NCBI GenBank assembly: GCA_000310025.1
Contig: FN648952.1
Span: 1 to 17,946 of the forward strand
DNA length: 17,946 nt
Origin: Ectocarpus siliculosus
Taxonomy: Eukaryota > Sar > Phaeophyceae > Ectocarpales > Ectocarpaceae
Direction: 5' to 3'
Position 1 is the first letter of the stretch, and every line of letters begins with the position of its first letter. This document shows, piece after piece, positions 1 through 8,970 of the stretch. The notes under the pieces were generated by a model that had not been told where the DNA came from, did not search any database, and saw nothing but the letters and a program-made list of their open reading frames with translations. The translations under genes were made by a program, and so were the position numbers.

Positions 1-543
1 TCATGCGAGGACGCACCGGACCGGTGGAGCTCTTGACGTCAGCCCACCGGGAAATGCAACCTCGGTTGAGCAAGGATTGCATTTCCGCGTCGACGAAGTT
101 GTCAAATTCCAGCGGCCAACGGTGGTTGGAGAAAATGCGCTGCGGGAAATGATCAATATTGTAGGGGAGAGACGGCGACTCGCCTCTGAATTTGGGAAGC
201 AGAAGGTCATAAAGGTCAACGCCATCCCGGATGTACGAAGTCAACGTATCTCGTAAGGGATGATCACGGAGAATGCAGTCCTCCCAGAACCCAGCATGGG
301 CTCGCACGAATCCTGGGACGAAACCCTTGGGATCCCACACGGGAGCCTGCCATGGCAAGCGACGTAATTCGCCTTCCATCGGGTCCCGGGTGACCTCGTC
401 CAAAGTAGGAAACCCGCGAGAGGCCGTGGGAAAGGCGCCCACTTGCGCCCACTCGGACTCATCTGGCGGCAACAGGGGGGCCGGGGGCATGATCCACTCC
501 ACACTTTTGTGGCGGAGGTCAAGCGTCCGCAGCCAGTTCTCTG
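1..543 (-). CDS. Reverse transcriptase, N-terminal flank (retroelement pol fragment, runs off left edge)
   Basis: An open frame on the minus strand runs from about 550 to base 1 without a stop, so the protein continues beyond the window. A TAG stands at 553-551, followed by a GTTGCAG acceptor-like site (exon would begin at 543); the first Met is at 490. Visible motifs (counted from that Met): a block of the type LLLPKFRGESPSLPYNID around residues 95-112, then FDNFVDAEMQSLLNRGCI at about 127-144 and VRPRM at the edge. The pattern F-V-x-x-E-hydrophobic-x-x-L-x-x-x-G-C-I followed by P-R-M is what I know from the segment just before the palm domain of DIRS/Ngaro-type reverse transcriptases. The catalytic YxDD box is not in the window. 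It lies on the same strand as, and downstream of, the zinc-knuckle Gag-like frame, as pol does in retroelements, but 1.2 kb away. Family assignment is from motif memory; a different retroelement clade is possible. Confidence 0.55.
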
Positions 544-1164
544 CTGCAACCTACCCGTGAGTCAAGTGTAAAGAACAGTTCGGAGTGGGGCGACACAGAC
601 AACAATTTCGAATTTCGAACCAAGCCAGGAAGTGTCTATGAGAGCATTGGGCATGCGACAAGACAAAGGAGGGCGGTGGCGGGGCGTCGGGAATACAGAG
701 ATCAAGATCCCCCCCCCCTCCCCTACAATTGCTTTTTTTTTTTTTTTTGTTGAAGAGAGAACCTGGGCGCGGAGAGGTGACCGCACGGGTTCCCGTCAAC
801 ATATAAAAGGCACACAGCATGGTATATATATTTCTTTTCGGGGCCCAATTTGTATGGCCGCGTGTGAAATTACGTTCCAAAGCGAACGTCGATTCGATGC
901 TGTGTATCCAGGCGTACCGTCGAGAAAACATGACAGCGCACGGACCAACTAACACAACGTCTCGCCGGGCTTATCCAAGTGTAAGTCTACCTACTCACAG
1001 ACGGGATTGCTAGCTACGGTGATATTGGTGTGCATATGTGTTGGTGTTAGTTGGGCGTGCACCACGAGGTACGTCAGTACGCGAGAGGCACATGAACTAA
1101 GACTGCATGTGACCGTGTGGTGTGATCGTAAACAACCCGAACGATCACTACTTATTATTAGGTG

Positions 1165-1295
1165 GGTGTGTGGTGTGCGCGTTGGACACGCAACCCCCAA
1201 GGGAAAAGGCACCGAGGAACGGTGTATGTTTTTGTGGTGTGCACATTGGCCACGCAAACCCAAAGGAAAAGGGTGCGGCCGAACGGCCAATAGTA
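1165..1295. repeat. Diverged 64-bp tandem duplication
   Basis: Two adjacent copies share TGGTGTGC, then GTTGGACACGCAACCC versus ATTGGCCACGCAAACC, then a purine-rich AAGG(A/G)AAA(A)GG stretch and a GAACGG core. The landmark TGGTGT recurs at 1171 and 1235, giving a 64-bp period. Copies are roughly three-quarters identical by eye. Confidence 0.6.
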
Positions 1296-1340
1296 GCATA
1301 TGTATGAAGCACAAGCTACGTGAATCAAGACATTCCCTAG

Positions 1341-1360
1341 GTGGGAGGGATACCTCCCAC
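1341..1360. repeat. Perfect 8-bp inverted repeat with GATA loop
   Basis: The sequence is GTGGGAGG, GATA, CCTCCCAC: an uninterrupted 8-bp stem with a 4-base loop. It stands in non-coding DNA with no run of T or A after it, so I assign no terminator role. Confidence 0.7.
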
Positions 1361-1630
1361 GCGGCTGCCGGCGATGTGGGTGAGGTGAGGTGTTATGTAC
1401 CGCGAGTTATAGCATTAGGGAACAACACCAGGTACGAGGCCAGAATACCGGCCCAAAGAACGGAAGGGCATGAGGCAGCAGACCGGAACCCAAAACGTAC
1501 GGGCATCAGGCAGTAAGAAGAAGGTCCCGAAGAGACGAAACACCCACCGGCAAGCCAATGGAGCAATGTGTATGCCAAGGGCAGACTCCCGCCGGTATTG
1601 TGATAAGTGTAACGCTAAAACGAACGACAA

Positions 1631-1649
1631 CCTCAGAATAATTCTGAGG
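1631..1649. repeat. Perfect 19-bp palindrome (9-bp arms, 1-bp centre)
   Basis: CCTCAGAAT and ATTCTGAGG flank a single A. The dyad is exact over 9 bp per side. It is a possible protein-binding site or chance; no neighbouring gene start explains it. Confidence 0.7.
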
Positions 1650-1794
1650 GAAAAGAGGTAGGAAGCCAGGTGTCGACAAAGGAAAGATCCGCAAAGCCTG
1701 AGGGAAACCCAGCAACGAGCGAACAAACGGCGCCCGGCCCCCTCACTACACACACCTACTCGGGGCGGGAAGACGGAATGCAGAGGCTACGCAA

Positions 1795-2559
1795 CTAATA
1801 AGGGCAACCGTTGGACCGGTGTCCGGCACGCCGACATTTGGAACATGTGGAGAACGCACAAGTGTTGTGATTGTGGTTGGCGTTCCTGCCCGCGGCCTTG
1901 CATTTTTCGCAAGTGGGGCCGCCCGCCACGGGCTGGAGATGCTGCTGGGCGTCCTGGAGAGCGCTGTTAAACACGTCGATCTTGGACAGACCACGGTTAC
2001 TCGGAAGCGATGCGCGCGCGCCCCCGACCCCCCGTGATCCCGCTGCCTTGGCCTTGGACTTCCTGGCGACGCCGCCGCCAAGCGGAAGGGTAACAGATGG
2101 GTACTGCAGAGCGGCAACACTCTGTGCTACGCCGCTGGAAAAACCCTGCGGCGCGAGGCCCGCAGCGGCTCCAAGGCTGGGAGGGGAAGAAAACCCCCCA
2201 CCGACCTGGAGAGAGGAACCGCCGCCGGCCGCCGCGGCGGGCTTCAGCTGGGGACCCCCGGAGAGACCCAAGGCCTTCTGGATGGTACGAGATGTCTTCT
2301 GGTCGTCGTCTAACGTGGACTTCGAGACCCCACGCGAGTTCGGGAGCTTATCCGTGAATATCGCTAACGCGACAATGTCTCCGAACCTCCGGGCAATACA
2401 TATCCCCCTCCACATGGTCTTCTCGAGGATGCGTTGGTCGACGAGGAGCCCTTCCGTGGCTGCATGGTTTGCGGCTTGAAACAGCGCGTGATGAAAATGA
2501 GGCCAAGAGTAGAGGCCGTCGGTGTTACGGCAGGTGAGCAGGGCCGTGAGGACGTACTG
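1795..2559 (-). CDS. Gag-like retroelement protein, C-terminal part with zinc knuckles
   Basis: The frame opens at 2559 straight after a strong acceptor-like sequence (TGTAGTTCCAG, with a C-rich tract upstream on this strand and an in-frame TAG at 2568-2566). It gives 254 residues to the stop at 1795. It begins QYVLTALLTC and continues with a hydrophobic/aromatic helical stretch typical of a capsid region, then a Gly/Ala/Pro-rich linker. Near the C-terminus are two zinc knuckles: C-x2-C-x8-H-x4-C, then a classic CCHC (C-x2-C-x4-H-x4-C, bases 1845-1804). The CCHC motif is the nucleic-acid-binding signature of Gag nucleocapsid. Read back across the 2560-5166 block it joins in phase 0 to the frame starting at 6000, giving about 530 positions in total, a reasonable Gag length. 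The first ATG inside this part is at 2415, but the frame clearly extends upstream of it. It could also be a cellular CCHC protein; RT-like coding downstream favours Gag. Confidence 0.65.
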   Translation of the reverse strand, partial: QYVLTALLTCRNTDGLYSWPHFHHALFQAANHAATEGLLVDQRILEKTMWRGICIARRFGDIVALAIFTDKLPNSRGVSKSTLDDDQKTSRTIQKALGLSGGPQLKPAAAAGGGSSLQVGGGFSSPPSLGAAAGLAPQGFSSGVAQSVAALQYPSVTLPLGGGVARKSKAKAAGSRGVGGARASLPSNRGLSKIDVFNSALQDAQQHLQPVAGGPTCEKCKAAGRNANHNHNTCAFSTCSKCRRAGHRSNGCPY

Positions 2560-3010
2560 CTGGAACTACAGTAGCAGCGTGGGAGGGGGGGGGGGGGGGG
2601 GGACGTAATTGCAATGGCGTAGTGGTACAACGCATGTACAGCCAATGGGACGTAGCGGCAGGACATCGGCAGCGGCGCGCCGCAACGGCACCAATTCATC
2701 ACAGCGACAACAGCTGTGAGACGATGATTAACCACATCAGCGCGTGGAAATGCAGCAGTCACCTCTAACGGTGGGTAACAGCCACCAAGGGGGGGACTGT
2801 AACTAAAGAAACCACCAGCGTGTGGTTCTACAGCATTTCCGACATGAACGATCGAACGGCGTGTACCAGCCAACACAACGCAAATTTCGTCATGAGGCCA
2901 ACCACTTGCGCAAATAATAGCCGGACAAAGGTGTAACAGCCAACCAATGTAGTAGCGGCCAGGCAGCTGACAAGCACATCCGGCTGTGTACAGCAGTGAC
3001 AAACACCAAA

Positions 3011-4190
3011 CAGATCAACCGACAGTCGCAAGCATAGCGGCGTATGCTAAGGAAGAGTCTACTGCGGGCAAAACATCGGCGTGTCTTGCAGGGATTTCGT
3101 CATGAGGCAACTGCTTGTGCAATGATGGCTATACAATGGCGTGTAACAGCCAACAATTGTGACAAACAAATCTACCGACGGTCGCAAGCATAGCGGCGTA
3201 TGCTAAAAGCAGGGTCTGCTGCGGGCAAAACATCAGCGTGTCTTGCAGGGATTTCGTCATGAGGCAACTGCTTGTGCAATGATGGCTATACAATGGGCGT
3301 GTAACAGCCAACCATTGTGACAAACAAATCTACCGACGGTCGCAAGCATAGCGGCGTATGCTAAAAGCAGAGTCTGCTGCGGGCAAAACATCGGCGTGTC
3401 TCGCAGGGATTTCGTCATGAGGCAACTGCTTGTGCAATGATGGCTATACAACGGCGTGTAACAGCCAACAATTGTGACAAACAAATCTACCGACGGTCGC
3501 AAGCATATCGGCGTATGCTATAGGCAGAGGTCTGCTGCGGGCAAAACATCAGCGTGTCTCGCAGGGATTTCGTCATGAGGCAACTGCTTGTGCAATGATG
3601 GCTACACAATGGCGTGTAACAGCCAACATTTGTGACAAACAAATCTACCGACGGTCGCAAGCATAGCGGCGTATGCTATAGGCAGGGTCTGCTGCGGGCA
3701 AAACATCAGCGTGTCTCGCAGGGATTTCGTCATGAGGCAACTGCTTGTGCAATGATGGCTATACAAAGGCGTGTAACAGCCAACATTTGTGACAAACAAA
3801 TCTACCGACGGTCGCAAGCATAGCGGCGTATGCTAAAAGCAGAGTCTGCTGCGGGCAAAACATCGGCGTGTCTTGCAGGGATTTCGTCATGGGGCAACTG
3901 CTTATGCAATGATGGCTACACAATGGCGTGTAACAGCCACCATTTGTAATAAACGATCTACCGACGGTCGCAAGCATTGCGGCGTATGCTTTAGGCAGAG
4001 TCTGCTGCGGGCAAAACATCGGCGTGTCTTGCAGGGATTTCGTCGTGAGGCAACTGCTTGTACAATGATGGCTACACAACGGCGTGTAACAGCCCGCAAT
4101 TGTAACAAACAAATCTACCGACGGTCGCAAGCATATCGGCGTATGCTATAAGCAGGGTCTGCTGCAGGCAAAACATCGGCGTGTCTTGCA
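3011..4190. repeat. Tandem satellite, about 7.5 copies of a 157-bp unit
   Basis: The landmark TCGCAAGCAT recurs with its GCA at 3028, 3184, 3342, 3499, 3657, 3814, 3970 and 4127, giving spacings of 156, 158, 157, 158, 157, 156 and 157 bp. Units are highly similar and differ by point changes and 1-bp indels. Each unit holds GTGTAACAGCCAAC, AAATCTACCGACGG, a dyad AGCATA-N6-TATGCT (the N6 usually GCGGCG), and ATTTCGTCATGAGGCAACTG. Fragments of the unit persist in decayed form at 2860-3010. The array stops abruptly after GTGTCTTGCA at 4190. Short frames predicted through the array repeat with the unit and are not genes. Confidence 0.93.
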
Positions 4191-5013
4191 TAAAATCCGA
4201 AGTATTTTCTCAAAGGCTTCTGCAGTATTAGTGAGAGTATTGTGTGTGGGAATATAGCAGCCGGTAGACAACCCTTCAACTGTATGTGAGTGTGCAGCGG
4301 GCATCTGTGAAATGACCGCACCGCGGTAACAGCCAGAAAGGTGTAACCGTAGTCACAGACAACAACAAGCGGTGCGTGTGTGTTGCCGCAGCTACCACCA
4401 CAGATAGATGGCGGAACTATGGACGGGCGACGTACATAGTATGCAGTAACCAATCATTCATGATGTTTCGAGCAGTCCACACCGTTGGTGCCACAGCGGC
4501 GCAAGCGAGTGTAACAAGCAGCGGCGTGTGTGTGGAGAAACGTGCAATTGCAATCAGTGTGTGTGTTTGTGTTTTACGTGTGGAGCAACGTGCATGTGCA
4601 ACCAGTCAACGTGCAGCAGCGTGCAAGTACAGATGGGCGGTAGCACGGATTTTTTTTTTTTTTTGTTTTGGACTTTGACTCACTAAGGTATGACATACTT
4701 CCATGATGTGAGGACCGGGCAACAGCGGCAGGCCTTTATCAATAGAGTGGCAACATGAAACACTAGATAGCCATGGTTGGTTGTTGTGGACACGCATTCT
4801 GTTAGTGTCCGCAGAATACATATATGTACATGTAGACCCGTGCCAAGGAGGGCTTCGAAAATCTTCCGACGTGCATACGGTACACATGGACCGCCGACAT
4901 CGAAGTGTGAACCACCAGTATGTTACGACAAGACCTTCATCGTAGTCTTCTAAAGAGAAGCGCGTTTAGCTCGTACTCAGATGCACGAGAGGGCGTGAGG
5001 ATTCGCACAACCT

Positions 5014-5040
5014 AACAACAACAACAACAACAACAACAAT

Positions 5041-5071
<31 letters not shown>
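5014..5071. repeat. (AAC)n microsatellite
   Basis: Nineteen AAC-type triplets with one AAT interruption near 5040. It lies inside the non-coding block that splits the Gag-like gene. Confidence 0.95.
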
Positions 5072-5166
5072 GAAATGTGCCCCCTTTTTTTTGTTTTTTT
5101 TTTGAACACTTTCAACACTTGGCATATATATATACATTTTTGAATATTGCATATTGAGCAGCGCAC

Positions 5167-6000
5167 CTCTGGTTTTACGTGCGCTCGAGTCAGTAGAGCG
5201 ATCAGCTCGCGGTCGTCCCTCTCGTTCGGGCTCTCCGCCCTCCCGCTGCTGTCGCTCGGCCCCCCACTCAGGTCAATCTGTGCTTGCATTCGCTGCGCCA
5301 GCTCCGCATCAGATATTTACGTCGCAGGGGCGGCGGCCGGGGCAGCAGCAGCCGCCGGTGGCGCTGCCGTCGCGGACCGCGCCGCCGAACCTCCAAAGTG
5401 AGCAGGCAGAACAACGTCCTCTACTGCTTCGAGCAGCACACAGCCTTCTGACTGCAGGAGGCGGCCATGGCGGAGCGCGAGTTCCACAATGTACTCAGCC
5501 AGGAGCTTCTTCGCCTCGGCCTGGCGATAGGCAACGGACTTGTCGCCCGCCCGCGAAGTGGCCACCTTCCTGGCGCGCGCCAAAACTGCCGTGTAGGTCT
5601 CCGCCCCGGCAAGGGGCGGCAGCCGAGTGGCCACCTCACCCAAACGGAGGACCAACTCCTCCACAGTGCCCTGATCGCAACCGAGCCGGTTGCGGTCGAA
5701 CACCCGCCCCAGGTCCAGCGTTGCCCCTGCTCCCGGCACGAGCGCCGTGTAGCACGGCAGAGCGTAGGCCGCCGTGGTCGCGTCCACAAACGCGGCCGTC
5801 TGGCGGTCGGGCCGGGGAGGTAGCCCAGGTGGAGGCGGGGAAAGCGGTCCCATCGGCGCGCTGGCAGCCGCTGGGGCCGCGGCAGCCGCCGCCGGGGCAG
5901 CAGCCGCTGAGGAAGCAGGCGCCGCCGCTGAGGAAGCCGTTGTAGGAGAAGCAGCCACCGAAGCCGCCGCCGTGGAGCGCCGCGTGTTGCGAGGCGGCAT
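5167..6000 (-). pseudogene. Gag-like retroelement protein, N-terminal part (one in-frame stop)
   Basis: The frame starts with ATG at 6000 (MPPRNTRRS). After an Ala/Pro-rich, low-complexity N-terminus of about 65 residues comes a well-mixed, mostly helical region (residues about 70-200) that looks like genuine protein, then a second Ala/Pro stretch. A TAA at 5319-5317 interrupts the frame, but the same frame continues with coding-like, acidic sequence (ISDAELAQRM, then a Ser/Gly/Glu-rich stretch ending AHVKPE) to a GTGCGC donor-like site at 5166. No start is needed downstream because the frame is unchanged across the stop. The stop therefore looks like a single nonsense change in an element copy, or a read-through/short-product stop. 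Joining in phase 0 with 2559-1795 supplies the zinc knuckles. Function is inferred only from that C-terminal part. Confidence 0.55.
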
Positions 6001-7517
6001 GTTACGACTCTCAAATATACCCCTTCTCCTCGATAGCTCCGGCGTATTTCGGGAGAGAAAAGGGGGACTAAACTAGGTGGGGTCATTTTCCAACATCCTT
6101 TCTGGAATATCTGACTCTTCCCGATTTCGTTTCGAAATCTAGATGCGTCTCAAATCCGAGATTACTGCTGTAACATACCTACCGAAGTAGTTTGTTGCTC
6201 TCTCTGCTCTGGGGGAGAGTACACAACACACAACATAGTAGTTACTCGCTACTTCTTCTCCTACCGTGATGTGTTAAATCCAGGTTCCGTGCCCTCTGCA
6301 TGCGAGGCTGCTGAAGAGGCAGATATTCGCACAGGCGGAGCGTGCTTGGTTGTGATTGTATGTAGCTGCTGTGTGCTGGCGGATTGTGTGTTAAGTCAGT
6401 ATGTTGTCCTCGAGCCGCTGTGGTCCCTCCCTACATCGAAAGACTTTTCCGTTGGGGATGTACAACCCCGGTTCTGTGCCCTCTTCCCGGCACGCGAGGC
6501 TGCTGCTACAGATGCAGACCTTCACCATGGCGGAGTGTGCTTGATCGCGCTTGTACAGAACAAAGCTTTGGAAGCTGCTGAGCTGTTGCTGTTGATGTGT
6601 GGTGTACTGCTGTGTGCTATGTAGGTGTGGGCGTTGCATGGAAGATCCAACCCGCTTTTCGGCGGCAACAGAGGCCCCGTGTAGACTGCTGCCTGTCTCA
6701 TTTCCACAAGCGACTTTGGTGTTGGGTTTGAGGTTTGAGCCTGTACCGATTTGGAACCCACGGTGCCACGGAAGGAGAGCCCACAGCAGCATAGCCCGGC
6801 GTGGACGATCTGGCCTTGATTCTTAAAACCCCACAGAGGTGTGAAGCCAATAGCGGAACCTGCCTCGGATGGTCCGCTCATTCTCTCTTCTTTTTGCAAC
6901 TTTTTGTTGTTATTTTGTTCTGTGCCCTTCGCTGTGTGCTGCTGCTGTGTTCACGGTGTTATAGCCCCCCTACTATAGAGGGACCACGCCCTAGACCGAG
7001 AGCGACCTATAGCCCGAGGGCAGGGGGGTGTTCGGAACCTCTTACGCCCTCCTCACTTGGAGTATTGCGGACCCAGGTGTTCGGTGAACCACCATGTGCT
7101 CCAAAGTGAGCGTCTCTAAATCATACGCTTGTTAGAGAGGGATTTTGGCCTTTTTTCCCCGCAAATTTTTGCTGACGGCTGGTGCTACTCTCCGTGCTCA
7201 GAACTTCCTCAAAATTACGATTGCGGCTTGGATTTTTTGGTGACTCTGTCTCCAGACGTTGGGCAGACTCTACAGCTCACTCCCAGCGCGCCGGCTATAC
7301 CACGCAGCAAGGCTTACCCCAAAGTGTGTGGGGTGCGCCCTCTGCTCTGCCCCAAACCAACGAATTGGGAAGATCCAGTCTATTGGCCGAAATTACTGCA
7401 GTGGCATCCCCTGTGCCTAGCTTTTTCGCACCAAAAAAAAATCTCTCGTGGAGGTGCTCCATAAAACGCCCCTTATTGACAGTAAGTGGTAGTATTTACC
7501 AAACGAGGCCCAACACG
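6001..7517. other. Non-coding stretch upstream of the Gag-like start
   Basis: No frame on either strand is convincing. The sequence is rich in CTG/TGTG words and contains the tandem duplication at 6283-6560 and an A9 run near 7434. An LTR or leader of the Gag-like element could lie just above 6000 on the minus strand, but no matching second copy exists in the window to prove one. Confidence 0.4.
6283..6560. repeat. Two diverged direct repeats, spacing about 187-195 bp
   Basis: The block GGTTCCGTGCCCTCT..GCGAGGCTGCTG..GGCGGAGCGTGCTTG beginning at 6283 recurs from 6470 as GGTTCTGTGCCCTCT..GCGAGGCTGCTG..GGCGGAGTGTGCTTG. Spacing grows from 187 to 195 bp along the block through small indels. It may be a decayed tandem duplication or promoter-like subrepeats of a retroelement. 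Confidence 0.65.
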
Positions 7518-8204
7518 CTAGCAGCCCACAAACCAACACACACACACACACACACACCTTGTCGCTAATCTAGACGCCGGAGCCTTTTCCGTCCCTTTGC
7601 ATGAACATATGAGGCTGTCGGAAACCCTGAAGAACTCCCTGAAGGCTCGATTGCAGACAGGGGTGCCCGCCGCGATCATGCTTCCCTGACTTAGCTTCGC
7701 GAGGGGGACGTGCTCCGTGACGAACCGGTTGCGGTCTTCCTCTCGCGTGAACCCTTTGAAAATGGCCTGCTCCCGTTCCAAGAAATCCCCGTCGTGACAA
7801 AAGCTGTTGTTGTTGTCGTTGCTGCTGTTGCTGCTGTGGTTACTGCTGCTGGCGCCGCCCTCGTCATCATCCCTACCCCCCCCGCCCTTGGCGAACAGCT
7901 CGATGCAATTCAACCTGCAGCACCGCAGCAGCTGCTGCTGCTGCTGCTGCTGCTGTTCGTTGCTTGTTGCCTTCATGTGCTCCCAACACACCTGCGCGGA
8001 TTGTGGTTCCCCCCACTTGCGCTCGGAACGCTGCTGTTTCTGTGGAGCCCCGAGGGTGTCTCCCGAGTCATCCTGTCTCCTGAAAAGGGGAGTCGTTCGT
8101 GCCCTCTTCTGGCGCCTCTCTTCCTCCTCGCGCTGCCGGCGCGCTTTGTCCGCTGGGGTATCTGCTTTCCCGAAGAGCCATGCCGCAGAATCCGCCACGG
8201 GCAT
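7518..8204 (-). CDS. Transposase-related N-terminal exon (Cys-rich, polyQ), truncated
   Basis: The exon begins with ATG at 8204, directly preceded in frame by TAG TAA about five codons upstream, so this start is well defined. The N-terminus (MPVADSAAWLFGKADTP) leads into a charged Glu/Arg helix (residues about 20-40), a Q8-9 run and then CCRLNC-x2-LF. A Gly/Asp/Ser/Asn low-complexity insert follows, and then a conserved-looking segment: FTREEDRNRFV, GTPVCNRAFREFFRVSDSLI. The order Cys-pair helix, then V-C-x-x-A-F, then a V/I-S helix is what I recall from the N-terminal region of a DDE-superfamily transposase-related family common in animals and algae. No catalytic DDE part follows. The frame ends in CVCVCVC coded by a CA microsatellite, and the exon may really stop at an AAG|GTGTGT donor (exon end 7558). 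Probably a truncated element copy; a host gene with exons I cannot find is possible. Confidence 0.5.
   Translation of the reverse strand: MPVADSAAWLFGKADTPADKARRQREEEERRQKRARTTPLFRRQDDSGDTLGAPQKQQRSERKWGEPQSAQVCWEHMKATSNEQQQQQQQQLLRCCRLNCIELFAKGGGGRDDDEGGASSSNHSSNSSNDNNNSFCHDGDFLEREQAIFKGFTREEDRNRFVTEHVPLAKLSQGSMIAAGTPVCNRAFREFFRVSDSLICSCKGTEKAPASRLATRCVCVCVCWFVGC
7535..7557. repeat. (CA)n microsatellite
   Basis: Eleven or so CA units; on the minus strand (GT)n directly follows the possible exon end AAG|GT of the transposase-related frame. Confidence 0.9.
7931..7955. repeat. (CTG)n run encoding polyglutamine on the minus strand
   Basis: Eight consecutive CTG units read as CAG on the minus strand and give the Q run of the transposase-related frame. 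A further interrupted TTG/CTG stretch at about 7803-7850 codes its Asn/Ser-rich part. Confidence 0.9.
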
Positions 8205-8970
8205 GGCTTCGTTGGACGCTTACTACGTGTGCCCTTGGTTCCTCGGTTGGTTGCTGTGGTGTGTGTGCGTGTGTGTGTGTGGGTTTCTTGAAGTAGAGCT
8301 CCCTGTATCGTACCTCTCGCGTCTCGACCCGGAAAGAGAGAGCGGTAGAGCAGTCGATAATCGATCGATGTGTCATCAACAAGCGGACGTCTTTATTACA
8401 GGGCTCAGTGCAGCGCTTTGTAATCAAAATGACCAGTGAGAGAGGCCAGACGATTTTTTTAATCTTTTTGGAGACCAGAGATGCCAATTCGATTACATCG
8501 GAATCTATCGTGTTCTGAACCGACACGCGGACGTTTCCGCGCAGACCTAAAGAAAAAACGCTCGTTCTACGAACGATATGATTAGTTTGGAATCAAATCG
8601 AACGGAAAAATCGTCGCAAAGAAGAATATAATCCCAGCGGCCCAAATTTTGGTCGATACGATTCCGAAGTTCATCCCTGCACTCCTTAATCAAAGACACC
8701 CCATTTCTCGAACTGTGAGATTAGAGTGTCCAGAGGAGACGTAGGGCAACGCTACTCGTTATGTTCCCGATAATCAAGCGGGGTACCTCGAATGCGTACT
8801 TAGTATTAGACCCGTAGGAGGCCCGCTGATGCCCGTGGCCGCGTGGCGTGCCGACACCCACCAACCAAACAATCAATCGTACGTCCCACTCTGGCCTCCG
8901 TTTGTTTGTTGTCACCTTCCTCCTCTCTGTCCTGCCACGCGGGTTCAAGGCTCCTCCGACCGACCTCATC
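8205..8970. other. Intergenic region between divergent frames; presumptive promoter side of the ParB-methylase gene
   Basis: This separates the minus-strand transposase-like exon from the plus-strand gene starting at 8971. It contains a GT-rich tract (8258-8283) and a more AT-rich stretch (about 8440-8720). No clear TATA box or initiator could be assigned. The sequence just before the ATG is CCTCATC, giving an A at -3, a favourable eukaryotic start context. Confidence 0.45.

Larger units (their letters stand above)
554..1794. other. Non-coding spacer between Gag-like and RT-like frames
   Basis: No frame on either strand reads like a protein here. The stretch contains a C10 run (709-718), a T16 run (733-748; a poly-A tract on the minus strand), a TATATATA-like patch near 822-830, a 64-bp tandem duplication, and two near-perfect dyads described separately. 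It could be internal untranslated sequence of the retroelement or unrelated sequence between two element fragments; nothing decides this. Confidence 0.5.
2560..5166 (-). other. 2.6-kb intron-like or inserted block splitting the Gag-like gene
   Basis: No coding sequence is supported in this block. On the minus strand it begins CCAGAG|GTGCGC at 5166 and ends TTCCAG|CAGTAC at 2560; both junctions are in phase 0 for the flanking Gag-like frames. Contents from high to low coordinates: T-rich runs (5083-5102), (AAC)n at 5014-5071, a T15 run (4650-4664), GT-rich short repeats near 4531-4606 with a 48-bp spacing, the 157-bp satellite (3011-4190), degenerate satellite edges (about 2620-3010 and 4191-4400), and a G18 run at 2585-2602. 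Retroelement genes rarely carry introns, so a secondary insertion that happens to be, or became, spliceable is as likely as a true intron. Confidence 0.55.

Noticed and set aside
3129-4130. Series of similar minus- and plus-strand frames of 64-123 codons
   Set aside because: They recur with the 157-bp satellite period and are by-products of the repeat, not a gene family.
5154-5945. 263-codon plus-strand frame opposite the Gag-like N-terminus
   Set aside because: It is a GC-rich antisense shadow, Pro/Arg/Ala-rich throughout, while the minus-strand frame has mixed helical protein character and joins to a zinc-knuckle part.
8068-8526. 152-codon minus-strand frame overlapping the transposase-like exon
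   Set aside because: Its downstream half is an off-frame shadow of the 7518-8204 frame, and its upstream half lacks a join in phase to the ATG at 8204, which has in-frame stops right before it.
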